From Pseudomonadota bacterium (GTDB lineage: Bacteria; Pseudomonadota; Gammaproteobacteria; Steroidobacterales; Steroidobacteraceae), in NCBI GenBank assembly GCA_026398785.1, contig JAPLSF010000289.1, forward strand, positions 1 through 39,698: a stretch of 39,698 bases of DNA. Direction: 5' to 3'. Below, one piece after another: positions 1 through 7,471 of the stretch (positions within the stretch are counted from its first letter, which is position 1; each line of letters opens with the position of its first letter). The position numbers and the translations under genes were made by a program. The notes under the pieces were generated by a model. The model saw only the letters and a program-made list of their open reading frames with translations. It made no database searches and was not told the origin of the DNA.

Positions 1-225
1 TTCGTCGATGCGTCGGGCGTGCGTTGGATCGTCGACTACAAGACCAGCAGCCACGAGGGCGCGGGACTCGACGAATTCCTGGACAACGAACGCGAGCGTT
101 ATCGCGGGCAGCTCGAGCGTTACGCCCAGCTCGTGCGGGCGCTTGGCGACGAGCCGATCAGGCTCGGGCTGTATTTCCCGCTGCTGTCGGCGTGGCGCGA
201 GTGGGCGCCGGACGCGGCGGCGTGA
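1..225 (+). CDS. C-terminal end of a UvrD/AddA-type helicase with PD-(D/E)XK nuclease domain (partial)
   Basis: The gene enters from outside the window and only its last 74 residues are visible. They carry WIVDYKTS, the core of a PD-(D/E)XK nuclease (catalytic Asp and Lys), then a YRGQLERYAQLV helix and GLYFPLLSAWREW. That order is typical of the C-terminal nuclease domain of AddA/RecB-like ATP-dependent exonucleases, which process double-strand breaks. The helicase motors lie upstream, so AddA cannot be told from other UvrD-family nuclease fusions. The stop codon abuts that of the convergent gspN: the two stops together form the palindrome TGATCA. Family assignment is good; the exact member is uncertain. 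Confidence 0.75.
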   Translation, partial: FVDASGVRWIVDYKTSSHEGAGLDEFLDNERERYRGQLERYAQLVRALGDEPIRLGLYFPLLSAWREWAPDAAA

Positions 226-882
226 TCAGAGCGTGCCGCCGACGCTGAACTGACGCCGGCCCGTCGCGTCGGCCGGACCCAGCAGTTGCAACGAGCGCTC
301 CATCGCCGGCGGCACGGGTCCACGCGGCGCGAGCGTGCCTTCGAAGGCGAAGTTGCGCGCGCGACTGAGCGTGAGTTGCGCATCGACCGAGTACGGGCCG
401 TCCTTGTCATTGACTTGCGCCGTCAGGTTCGACGGATCCTGCGGTACCGAGAGCGATGGCTTCGGCTGTGGCGCTGGAAACACCGCGTGAAAACTGCCCA
501 CGGGCGCGTTGCGCGGCGGCGGCGCCACCAGTCCGTCGAGATCGAGCGAGCCCTTGAAGGTCGTGGGCCAGCCCTGTTGCAGGTCGATCGCAGCGAATTG
601 CCCGCTGACACGGCCCTGCCAGCCTTTCGGCATGCCGAGCGGCAACGCATTCAGTGCCGCGAGCGGCATTTCGAAGCGGGCCGACCGCAGTTGCACGTCG
701 CCACCGGAAAACGACAGGTCGAAGTCCGTCTCGACCGAACCATCCGTGCGTGTGAGTGCGCCGGCTTCGATGCCAGCCTTGCGCAGCGGGCCGGCCGCGA
801 TGCCCGCCGGCAGCGTGACCAGTGCAAAAGCGAGCAGGGCCAGCACGCCGAGCGCGATCAGCAAGCTGGTACGTCGTGTCAC
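226..882 (-). CDS. gspN: Type II secretion system protein N (GspN)
   Basis: Accessory inner-membrane component of the T2SS and the last gene of the gspG-N operon. The product is 218 residues, with one N-terminal membrane segment at about residues 6-28 and a periplasmic remainder rich in beta structure. The body shows the GspN pattern: an early short motif (PAGIAAGPL), a central GWQGRVSGQF segment and a C-terminal SLQLLGPAD. Start is GTG at 882, with no better ATG nearby; gspM ends 29 bases upstream. GspN is present only in some T2SS lineages and its precise role is unsettled. Position directly after gspM supports the call. Confidence 0.85.
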   Translation of the reverse strand: MTRRTSLLIALGVLALLAFALVTLPAGIAAGPLRKAGIEAGALTRTDGSVETDFDLSFSGGDVQLRSARFEMPLAALNALPLGMPKGWQGRVSGQFAAIDLQQGWPTTFKGSLDLDGLVAPPPRNAPVGSFHAVFPAPQPKPSLSVPQDPSNLTAQVNDKDGPYSVDAQLTLSRARNFAFEGTLAPRGPVPPAMERSLQLLGPADATGRRQFSVGGTL

Positions 883-911
883 GGGAAACGCGCTGTGCGA
901 AAGGAACGCAA

Positions 912-1403
912 TCAGCCCGCTGCGCCGGCGTGCTTCAGGCTCAGCGTCGCGTTGACGAGGCCGGGTGCGGCGGCACCGACGGTGGCGGATTCGATGCTCA
1001 CGCCATGCTGCTGCTGCAGATTGGCGAGCCAGGTGACGAGCGCATCGAACGACGCGCCTTCGATGCGCAATCGCAGGCCGTTGTTGCCGTCCGGACTCTG
1101 GTCGCGGAGCGAAGTGCCGAGCCCGGCTTCGCGCGCCGTGCGGTCGACCAGCACGACCAGTGAATCGCCGCCGCCTCCGGCCTGCGTCACGCCCGCCGCG
1201 GCCATGGCTTGCGGTGCCGATGCCCGCATCCAGGCGAGATCCGCCGTCTTCTGTGCGACGCGCGCGGCCATCTTCTTGCTGGACGTCTGGAACGGCAGCA
1301 CCAGCACGAGGTAGACGAGTGCGACGCCGATGAGTGCGCCGGCGACATAAACGAGCTTGCGCTCGCGTTCGTTCAGGTTGTCGAACCAGTCACGGACGTT
1401 CAT
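912..1403 (-). CDS. gspM: Type II secretion system protein M (GspM)
   Basis: Inner-membrane platform protein that pairs with GspL in the T2SS. The product is 163 residues: a short cytoplasmic tail containing WFDNLNERERK, one membrane helix at about 18-37, a coiled stretch, and a C-terminal ferredoxin-like periplasmic domain (SLVVLVDRTAREAGL, then FDALVTWLANLQQQHGVSI). These are standard GspM features at standard length. The ATG at 1403 overlaps the gspL stop in an ATGA arrangement, implying translational coupling. The open frame runs further upstream inside gspL, but that part is out-of-frame shadow and the membrane-helix position fits the ATG at 1403. Confidence 0.9.
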   Translation of the reverse strand: MNVRDWFDNLNERERKLVYVAGALIGVALVYLVLVLPFQTSSKKMAARVAQKTADLAWMRASAPQAMAAAGVTQAGGGGDSLVVLVDRTAREAGLGTSLRDQSPDGNNGLRLRIEGASFDALVTWLANLQQQHGVSIESATVGAAAPGLVNATLSLKHAGAAG

Positions 1404-2629
1404 GCGGCCCCCAGGCGGACCTGCAGGCGGCCCTCGACCAGCTTGTCGCGCGGGTTCGCGGATTGCAGTTCGACCGTCGCGCCATCGCGGCTCATGGCCT
1501 GCTTGATGCCGTCGAGCGCTTCCACGTTCGGTGCGACGAGATGCAGTTCGAGCACGCCCGCCCGGAAGCTGATGGCTTCGACGCGCGTGGCCGGCGCCCG
1601 TGCGATGGCCTGTGCCAGCAATGACATCGCGGGGAGCAGGGCACCGTTGCCGCCGCCGGCGCGAGCCAGCACGCCCTGGATCTGCGCACGCGGATCGACG
1701 ATCGGCTGCCCGGGCAGGATCTGGTTGAAGGTTGCGGCGATCTGCGCGTCGAGCTGCTTCTCGGCCTGGTGCAGCTGCCAGAGCTTGAAGCCCTGCGCGC
1801 CGAGGAAGACAACCAGCGTCGCGACGGCGAGCGCGGCCGGCAGCCGCCACTGCGGCAGCTGCGAGCCGAACGACGTCGGCGCCGCGTAGGCGCCCTGCAG
1901 CAGGTTGATCGGTCTGGCGACCGGCACCTGCGCGGCCAGCAGGGGCAGCGTGCCGTCGGGCAGCAGCTTGACCTGCAGCGTGGCGGTGCGCGCCCGCAAG
2001 CCTTCGATCGTTTCCTTGTGTGCTTCGTAATCAGCCGTCGAGGCGTAGAGCGTGACGTGTTCGCCGGCTTCGGTCTGCTCGCCGAGCGCGAGTTCGAACG
2101 CGGTCTGCAACGATTCGGTGTCGAGGGCGTAGGCGGATTGATCAGGCCGGCTTACGTGCAGCGTGCCTGCGTCGAGCACGAGCACTGACGCGTTCGGCGC
2201 GGACGGGATCAGCGAGGATTCGGCATAGGCCGCGTCCGGGCGGATGCCGGCGGCGTCCCACATCGCCTGCCAGCGCTCGAGCGTCGCACGGGCGACGATC
2301 GCGACGGGCATGGCGCTCGACGCTGCATCGCGATGGCCGATGGCGAAGTGCAGGTTTTCAAGCTCGGAGGCGAGGTGTTCTTCGAGCGCGAAGGGGATTG
2401 CCTGCGCGATGCGGGCCGCACCGCGGACCGGTGGCAGGTCCGGACGGGCCAGCGTGACATCGGAGGCTGGCAGGACCACCACGGTGCGCCGGGCCTGGGC
2501 CAGGGCGAGCGCGTCGGCGATCGGGCCGCTCTGGACATTGCCCGAACGGGCGCCGTTGGCGTCGACGATCAGCCAGGACGCTGGCGCGTCCTCGGGCGCC
2601 CGGAGACGGATCACCAGGGTTTCAGTCAT
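1400..2629 (-). CDS. gspL: Type II secretion system protein L (GspL)
   Basis: Bitopic inner-membrane protein that links the cytoplasmic ATPase GspE to the GspM/pseudopilus platform. The product is 409 residues. Residues 1-255 form the actin-like cytoplasmic domain (VVVLPASDV; QAIPFALEEHLA), ending with the hallmark INLLQGAY at about 241-248. A membrane helix follows at about 263-281, then a periplasmic ferredoxin-like domain. The start is the ATG at 2629, four bases after the gspK stop. The frame is open another 39 codons into gspK, but that extension has no family resemblance. Overlaps gspM by four bases. Confidence 0.9.
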   Translation of the reverse strand: MTETLVIRLRAPEDAPASWLIVDANGARSGNVQSGPIADALALAQARRTVVVLPASDVTLARPDLPPVRGAARIAQAIPFALEEHLASELENLHFAIGHRDAASSAMPVAIVARATLERWQAMWDAAGIRPDAAYAESSLIPSAPNASVLVLDAGTLHVSRPDQSAYALDTESLQTAFELALGEQTEAGEHVTLYASTADYEAHKETIEGLRARTATLQVKLLPDGTLPLLAAQVPVARPINLLQGAYAAPTSFGSQLPQWRLPAALAVATLVVFLGAQGFKLWQLHQAEKQLDAQIAATFNQILPGQPIVDPRAQIQGVLARAGGGNGALLPAMSLLAQAIARAPATRVEAISFRAGVLELHLVAPNVEALDGIKQAMSRDGATVELQSANPRDKLVEGRLQVRLGAA

Positions 2630-2633
2630 ACGG

Positions 2634-3596
2634 TCATTCGGCTCCGAAACTGCGCAGGACAGGTCGCACCGTTCCGGCCCCACCGCGCGCGAGGAGACTG
2701 TACAGGGTGAACTGGGTAGTGCCAATAGTGACCCATACGGTCGCACGGAAGTAAGTGCTTGATTCCGAAAGTGTGTCCTTGATCTGATCGTAGTCGGCCT
2801 GGCCGAGCGTGCCGCGCAGGTCGTCGAGCGTCGGGAAGCAAGCGTCCTTGCGCCGTTTGGCCAGATCCTCGGGATTCAGGCCGAACTGCCGCTGCGATTC
2901 CGAGAGCGAGTCGAGCACGATGCCCGGTGCCGTGCAGACGTTCAGCTTGGTGCCGACCGGCAGGGCCGTGACATACGGCTGCAGGCGGCGAAAACGCTCG
3001 GCGCCGAACTCGGGCAGCACCATGAGTTCGCTGGCGCGGGTGATCGGCATGTTGGCCGCGAGGTGCGGGGGATCGAGTCCCGTGTAGACCGAGTCTTCGG
3101 CGCCGTCCGGAAAGCCCGGCTGGGTATCGGCGTCGATCCAGTCCGCCATGGCAATGGCCCAGGTCGGCTCGAGCTCGAGCATGCTGAGGATGCGCTCAAG
3201 TTGCTTGACCGCTTTGGCGTTGGTCGTGCCGTCGCTGAATACGAGGTTGTTCAGGTTGAAGCGGCCCTGCATGTCTTCGATGCGACCTTCGACCGTGCCG
3301 ACGCCTTCGTCGATCGGCAGGGCCGACATCGACCTGGCCCAGATCTCGCCTAAATGGTCGGTCTGCGAGTCCTGTGCGTCCTTGCGCAGGATGTCGGCGG
3401 CCCAGGCTTCCGCGCCGAGCGCGACTTCGAAGCCCTGGTCGAGCGCGAACAGGTTGGCGCTGCGACGCTGGTCGACCATGCCGCGGAACGTCACGTTGAC
3501 CGCGAGGATCGTCGCGAGCGCGACGATCAGCACGGCCATGATCAGTGCGACGCCACGCTGGTGTGCCGGGAAAGAGGCGTTTTCCCGCCGTCGCAT
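2634..3596 (-). CDS. gspK: Type II secretion system minor pseudopilin K (GspK)
   Basis: Large minor pseudopilin that caps the pseudopilus tip together with GspI and GspJ. The product is 320 residues. The prepilin cleavage site is at Gly15/Val16 (QRGVALIM), and the usual Glu at mature position +5 is replaced (Met20), the known exception that marks GspK. The body contains QGRFNLNNLV, MADWIDADTQPGFPDGAED and the helix-hairpin-helix-like ITRASELMVLPEFGAERF block characteristic of the family. Its start shares one base with the gspJ stop (TGATG). Processing would be by the prepilin peptidase, which is not in this window. Confidence 0.93.
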   Translation of the reverse strand: MRRRENASFPAHQRGVALIMAVLIVALATILAVNVTFRGMVDQRRSANLFALDQGFEVALGAEAWAADILRKDAQDSQTDHLGEIWARSMSALPIDEGVGTVEGRIEDMQGRFNLNNLVFSDGTTNAKAVKQLERILSMLELEPTWAIAMADWIDADTQPGFPDGAEDSVYTGLDPPHLAANMPITRASELMVLPEFGAERFRRLQPYVTALPVGTKLNVCTAPGIVLDSLSESQRQFGLNPEDLAKRRKDACFPTLDDLRGTLGQADYDQIKDTLSESSTYFRATVWVTIGTTQFTLYSLLARGGAGTVRPVLRSFGAE

Positions 3597-4243
3597 CAGC
3601 CCGCAACCTCGACGATGCGCTTGATCTCGCCCCAGTCCTCGAGGTCGAGCGTGACTTCGACCGCGGCAGGTCGCAGCCGTTCCTGCTCGACGGGATTACC
3701 GCCCAGCTGTGGCCAGCGGTCGACCCATTCCAGCGATGGCGACATGAAGCGGAACGTCACCGCGCGGACGCCGCTCAGGAGCCGCACGCGCACGGGTTCG
3801 GCAGCCTGCGTGCGATCGAGCACGCGCCAGTGGTCGCGCCAGAGGCCGTCCTGGTCCAGACGATAGCCAACGCGTTGCAATGTTGGCCGCGGCAGGCCCG
3901 CGGTGTTCATCCAGCCGGAACGCGTGAACTCGAGCTTGTATTCGACCGACTCGCCGGCCAGCACGGCGGGCACCCGCTGGTCGCCGATCGGCTCCCGGAT
4001 CGGGCGCGGCTCGATCTGCGTGAGGTCCTGCGCCAGCGTCTGTACGGCGCGCTGCACCTCTCGCACGCGTTCGAGACGCAACTGCTGGTACTCGGTCTGC
4101 TTCTGCAGCTGCGTGTAACCCGACAGCGCCATCACGCCGACGAACGCGAAAATGGCGATCGCCACCAGCACTTCGAGCAGCGTGAAGCCGCGCGCGCGGG
4201 CCGCAAAGCCTGAAGACCGGTGCCGGAACGTGCGGAGGCTCAT
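3596..4243 (-). CDS. gspJ: Type II secretion system minor pseudopilin J (GspJ)
   Basis: Minor pseudopilin of the GspH-I-J-K tip complex. The product is 215 residues. The prepilin signal has cleavage after Gly19 (ARG/FTLLEVLVAI), the conserved Glu at mature position 5 (E24) and a hydrophobic helix to about residue 40. The following YTQLQKQTEYQQLRLERVREVQRA amphipathic helix region (about 42-65) and the distal VRAVTFRFM and WPQLGGNPVE segments match GspJ. Starts with ATG at 4243, overlapping the gspI stop by four bases. Confidence 0.92.
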   Translation of the reverse strand: MSLRTFRHRSSGFAARARGFTLLEVLVAIAIFAFVGVMALSGYTQLQKQTEYQQLRLERVREVQRAVQTLAQDLTQIEPRPIREPIGDQRVPAVLAGESVEYKLEFTRSGWMNTAGLPRPTLQRVGYRLDQDGLWRDHWRVLDRTQAAEPVRVRLLSGVRAVTFRFMSPSLEWVDRWPQLGGNPVEQERLRPAAVEVTLDLEDWGEIKRIVEVAG

Positions 4244-4776
4244 TCTTCCGCGTCCGTTGGCAAGCCCGGCGGCAGGCTTGGGGCCTTACCCGGCGCTGGC
4301 ACTGACCCATCCGTGCCTTCTTCGGCGCCCTCGGTGCCAGGCGCGCCGGTGCCGGCCCACTGCGTGCCGCCTGCACCGGCGCCGCCCACGGCGTCGCCGT
4401 AGAAACCGGAGACGTTGGCGAGCGGCGTGCCGTCGGGCGTTTCTGCCCGGCGCACGGCGATGTCGATGCGCCGCAGGCTCGCGACCTGGGTCTGCGTGAC
4501 CTGCATCGACCACTGCCATTGCTGGTCCGCGAATTCGACGCGGCCCGTCGATTCGGCGATGTCAGGTGCCGACGCCTGCAGGCGTCGCTCGGTCAGCACG
4601 TTCATGCCGATCCAATGCGCCAGCGTCTTGTCGCGCAGGTAAGTGCCGTTGCGTGCCGACTGCGTCACGGCCTGGATCGCCGCGATCATGCCGAGCGCGA
4701 CGATGACGAGCGCGGCCAGCACTTCGATCAGAGTGAAGCCTTGCTGGGCAGGTGAGCGAGTGGCGGACGGGCGCAT
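4240..4776 (-). CDS. gspI: Type II secretion system minor pseudopilin I (GspI)
   Basis: Minor pseudopilin that nucleates the tip complex with GspJ and GspK. The product is 178 residues. The prepilin site is QQG/FTLIEVLAALVI with Gly13, Phe14 and Glu18 (mature +5). The family core follows: KTLAHWIGMNVLTERRL and a WQWSMQVTQT strand. The C-terminal 45 residues are Gly/Pro/Ala-rich (AGAGGTQWAG onward) and extend beyond the usual GspI fold, which normally ends near residue 130; this looks like a low-complexity tail. ATG start at 4776, two bases after gspH. Confidence 0.9.
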   Translation of the reverse strand: MRPSATRSPAQQGFTLIEVLAALVIVALGMIAAIQAVTQSARNGTYLRDKTLAHWIGMNVLTERRLQASAPDIAESTGRVEFADQQWQWSMQVTQTQVASLRRIDIAVRRAETPDGTPLANVSGFYGDAVGGAGAGGTQWAGTGAPGTEGAEEGTDGSVPAPGKAPSLPPGLPTDAEE

Positions 4777-4778
4777 CG

Positions 4779-5327
4779 TCAGCGTTTTTCGCGGGTGTCG
4801 TCGTGCACTTCGAGCTTGCCTTCGACCGTGCCGCTGACGCGGCGCCGCTCGTCGGTGCCGTCGCGAGCGAAGCCGACGTCGAATGGAACCTGTTCACCCG
4901 ACGCCTGCAGGATCACCTGCGGCTGAATCGGGTCGCGCTCGGTCGCCGGCGCGCGTGGCTTCAATTGCACGTTGCGGTCCTCGAGCCGCAGCGAAAGCCG
5001 CAGACCTTCGGGCATCGAGCGCGCGCGCAGCAGGGGATCGTCCTCGACCGCGTTCCAGCGTTCGACGCGGCCGTCGTACGCTAGAAATTCGTAACCCGTG
5101 GCGTCGAGCCGCATGCCGATGTCGCGGCTCTGCAGGATGGCGTCCTCGCGCGTTTGCAGCAGGATAGCCTGCAGGCGTTCGGCCTCCTGCTGCATCTCGT
5201 GATCGCCGCCGAGTACGTTGACGGAGATCACTGCCATCGAGGTAAGGATGCCGATGATGACGACGACGACGAGCACCTCGAGCAGCGTGAACCCCGAGGC
5301 GCGGCGCGCGGCCACGAGCCGCGGCAC
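4779..5327 (-). CDS. gspH: Type II secretion system pseudopilin H (GspH)
   Basis: Minor pseudopilin thought to connect the tip complex to the GspG fibre. The chosen start is GTG at 5327, four bases after the gspG stop, giving 182 residues and a short leader MPRLVAARRASG/FTLLEVL (cleavage after Gly12, mature Glu5 = E17). An ATG at 5363 is also in frame but would overlap gspG by 32 bases and give an unusually long leader. The hydrophobic helix VVVVIIGILTSMAVISV is followed by GspH-type QEAERLQAILLQTREDAIL and GYEFLAYDGR segments. The gene choice is firm; the exact start is less so. Confidence 0.88.
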   Translation of the reverse strand: MPRLVAARRASGFTLLEVLVVVVIIGILTSMAVISVNVLGGDHEMQQEAERLQAILLQTREDAILQSRDIGMRLDATGYEFLAYDGRVERWNAVEDDPLLRARSMPEGLRLSLRLEDRNVQLKPRAPATERDPIQPQVILQASGEQVPFDVGFARDGTDERRRVSGTVEGKLEVHDDTREKR

Positions 5328-5331
5328 GGCG

Positions 5332-5769
5332 CTATTCGATGTTCCAGTTGCCGATGTCGGCATCGGGTCCTTCGCCGCCCGGCTGGCCGTCGGCCCCGAG
5401 CGTGTAGAGGTCGTAGTCGCCACGGGTGCCTGGCGCGATGTAGGCGTAGTCGTTGCCCCACGGATCCTTCTTCAGCCCGTCGATATAGCCGCCGTCCTTC
5501 CAGTTCTTGATGTTCGGGTCGGCGGGACGCGTGACGAGCGACTGCAGGCCCTGCTCGGTGGTCGGGTAGCGGAAGTTGTCCATGCGGTACAGGTTGAGCG
5601 CCGTCTCGTAGGCACGGATGTCCTGCTTGGCCTTGATGATGCGCGCATCGTCGATGCGACGGATCACGTTCGGCGCGACCAGCGCGGCAAGGATGCCGAG
5701 GATCACGACGACGACCATGATTTCGATGAGCGTAAAGCCGCGAATGCGGCGCAATCTGGTAAATGTCAT
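5332..5769 (-). CDS. gspG: Type II secretion system major pseudopilin G (GspG)
   Basis: Major subunit of the periplasmic pseudopilus that pushes substrates through the secretin. The product is 145 residues, the normal family size. The leader is MTFTRLRRIRG/FTLIEIMVV, with cleavage after Gly11 and Glu at mature position 5. The fold is highly typical: IIKAKQDIRAYETALNLYR, then TTEQGLQSLV, then GGYIDGLKKDPWGNDYAY, and the calcium-site loop near GDYDLYTLGADG. First gene of the minus-strand operon gspG-H-I-J-K-L-M-N. GspC, D, E and F are not in the window, so they must lie elsewhere. Confidence 0.97.
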   Translation of the reverse strand: MTFTRLRRIRGFTLIEIMVVVVILGILAALVAPNVIRRIDDARIIKAKQDIRAYETALNLYRMDNFRYPTTEQGLQSLVTRPADPNIKNWKDGGYIDGLKKDPWGNDYAYIAPGTRGDYDLYTLGADGQPGGEGPDADIGNWNIE

Positions 5770-5802
5770 GTGGAGTGCCGTGGTTGACGGTAAATTTCAC
5801 TG

Positions 5803-5811
5803 ATCATAGCA
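5803..5811 (-). promoter_or_regulatory. Putative extended -10 promoter for the gspG-N operon
   Basis: On the minus strand the bases read TGCTATGAT: a TATGAT -10 hexamer preceded by the TGn of an extended -10 promoter. It lies about 34 bases upstream of the gspG ATG inside the 70-base divergent gap with the rhombosortase gene. No good -35 hexamer is present, which is usual for extended -10 promoters. Function is inferred from sequence only. Confidence 0.4.
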
Positions 5812-5839
5812 AACCCATGCGGCTGGAGCCGGTGCGCGC

Positions 5840-6469
5840 ATGAACCTGGGACGTCTCTCGCAACTGCTGCAACTGGCGCAGCTCGGCGCACGCGCATGGC
5901 GCGCGCCGCTCGTGCTCGCGCTCGTACTCGTCGCGGTCCAGCTGCTCGGCGCGCCGGTGCGGGAGATCCTGCCGTACGACCGCGCCGCCATCCTGACCGG
6001 TGGCGAATACGCGCGGTTGGTCACCGCCCATTTTTTTCATTACGACCTGGCACACCTCGCCTGGAACCTCGTCGGCCTCGCGCTCGTCGCCGCGCTTTTC
6101 GCGCGCGAATTCGATCTCCGCGGCTGGCTCGTCATCCTCGTCGCTTCGACCGTTGCGGTCGATCTCGGGTTCCTCGTACTTGAGCCGCAACTCGAGTGGT
6201 ACGTGGGGTTTTCCGGTGTGCTGCACGGCCTGATGGCGGCGGGGCTCTGTGCCTGGTTGTGGCGCACGCCCGATGCCATCACCGCGCTGGTGGCGGGCCT
6301 GTTTGCGCTCAAGCTCGGCTGGGAGCACCTGGTGGGTCCGCTGCCGTTCACGGCCTCGACGCTGGCGATCCCAGTCATCCACCAGGCTCATAGCTATGGC
6401 GCGATCGGTGGTGCGGGGGCGGCGCTGTGGCTGCTGTGGCGGCAGCGCCCTGCGGCTCCATCGCTATAA
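5840..6469 (+). CDS. rrtA: Rhombosortase (rhomboid-family serine protease for GlyGly-CTERM proteins)
   Basis: Predicted intramembrane serine protease of 209 residues. Motifs in order: GGEYARLVTAHFFHYDLAHLAWN (about 54-76, the rhomboid His...Asn region), GFSGVLHGLMAAG with catalytic Ser125, and HQAHSYGAIGGAGAA with catalytic His184. These are embedded in about six hydrophobic segments. The short size and the GFSGVLHG and HSYGAIGG loops match the rhombosortase subfamily, which removes C-terminal GlyGly-CTERM anchors from proteins exported by the T2SS. It is divergent from gspG with 70 bases between, which supports that role. No GlyGly-CTERM protein is encoded in this window. Confidence 0.85.
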   Translation: MNLGRLSQLLQLAQLGARAWRAPLVLALVLVAVQLLGAPVREILPYDRAAILTGGEYARLVTAHFFHYDLAHLAWNLVGLALVAALFAREFDLRGWLVILVASTVAVDLGFLVLEPQLEWYVGFSGVLHGLMAAGLCAWLWRTPDAITALVAGLFALKLGWEHLVGPLPFTASTLAIPVIHQAHSYGAIGGAGAALWLLWRQRPAAPSL

Positions 6470-6470
6470 T
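6465..6470 (+). promoter_or_regulatory. Putative -10 element for fabD
   Basis: A perfect TATAAT overlaps the stop codon of the rhombosortase gene, 54 bases before the fabD ATG. A -35 element at the right spacing (about 6442) is poor. A strong AGGGGAA ribosome-binding site precedes the fabD start. Inference from sequence. Confidence 0.4.
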
Positions 6471-6523
6471 CGCACCCCAGCATCAAGATTGGCCGCCGGA
6501 CGGTCACCAGGGGAACGCTGTCG

Positions 6524-7471
6524 ATGACACTCGCTTTCGTCTTTCCGGGGCAGGGGTCCCAGTCGGTTGGCATGCTCGCCGAACTCGGCGCGGCGGAGCC
6601 CGTCGTGCGTGCCACTTTTGCCGAAGCGAGCGACGTGCTCGGCTACGACCTCTGGGCGCTCTGTCAGGACGGGCCCGAGGCCGATCTCGGTGCCACGGAG
6701 CGCACGCAGCCGGCGATGCTGGCAGCCGGGGTCGCGACGTGGCGGGTCTGGATCGGTCGCGGCGGGCCGCGGCCCGTGGCGATGGCGGGGCACAGCCTCG
6801 GTGAGTACAGCGCGCTCGTGTGTTCGGACGCGATGGATTTCAAGACGGCCATCGACGTCGTCCGCTTCCGCGGCCAGGTGATGCAGCAGGCCGTGCCGCT
6901 GGGGCAGGGTGCGATGGCGGCAATCCTCGGGCTCGAGGACGCGGATCTCGACGCAGCCTGCACGGAAGCGGCGCTGGGTGAAGTGGTCGAACCCGTGAAT
7001 TTCAATGCCCCCGGCCAGACCGTCATTGCGGGCAATGCGACGGCCGTTGCGCGTGCAATCGATGCCGCCAAGGCCCGCGGCGCCAAGCGTGCGATGCTGT
7101 TGCCAGTGAGCGTGCCCTCGCACAGCAGCCTGATGCGGGGCGCTGCCGAGCGGTTGGCCGAGAAGCTCGCGACCGTGGACGTGCGGCTGCCGAACCTGGC
7201 CGACGTCTACACCGTGGACGTGCGCAAACACAGTTCGCCCGCAGGCATCCGCCAGTCGCTCAAGGAGCAGTTGTTCAAACCCGTGCGCTGGGCCGACACT
7301 ATTCGCGCCATGCTCGCAGGCGGCGCGACCACGTTCGTCGAATGCGGGCCGGGCAAGGTACTGACGTCGCTCAACCGTCGCATCGAGCGCAGGCCCGATC
7401 TCAAGATGCTCGCGCTCGAAGACCCGGCCTCGATCGCGGCCGCGCTGGCCGCCTGTGGAGACAACCCATGA
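6524..7471 (+). CDS. fabD: Malonyl-CoA:ACP transacylase (FabD)
   Basis: Cytoplasmic enzyme that moves the malonyl group from CoA to acyl carrier protein, feeding fatty-acid elongation. The product is 315 residues, family-typical. N-terminal FPGQGSQSVGM; nucleophile elbow GHSLGEY with catalytic Ser91; catalytic His200 in SVPSHSSLM; NFNAPGQTVIAG and the C-terminal ECGPGKVLTSLNRR all match FabD. ATG at 6524 with AGGGGAA upstream. Its stop overlaps the fabG start (ATGA). In many gammaproteobacteria plsX and fabH precede fabD; here a rhombosortase gene does. Confidence 0.96.
   Translation: MTLAFVFPGQGSQSVGMLAELGAAEPVVRATFAEASDVLGYDLWALCQDGPEADLGATERTQPAMLAAGVATWRVWIGRGGPRPVAMAGHSLGEYSALVCSDAMDFKTAIDVVRFRGQVMQQAVPLGQGAMAAILGLEDADLDAACTEAALGEVVEPVNFNAPGQTVIAGNATAVARAIDAAKARGAKRAMLLPVSVPSHSSLMRGAAERLAEKLATVDVRLPNLADVYTVDVRKHSSPAGIRQSLKEQLFKPVRWADTIRAMLAGGATTFVECGPGKVLTSLNRRIERRPDLKMLALEDPASIAAALAACGDNP

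Noticed and set aside
286-1314. Long plus-strand open frame of 342 codons across gspN and gspM
   Set aside because: Arg/Ala-rich antisense shadow of two well-supported genes; no family resemblance.
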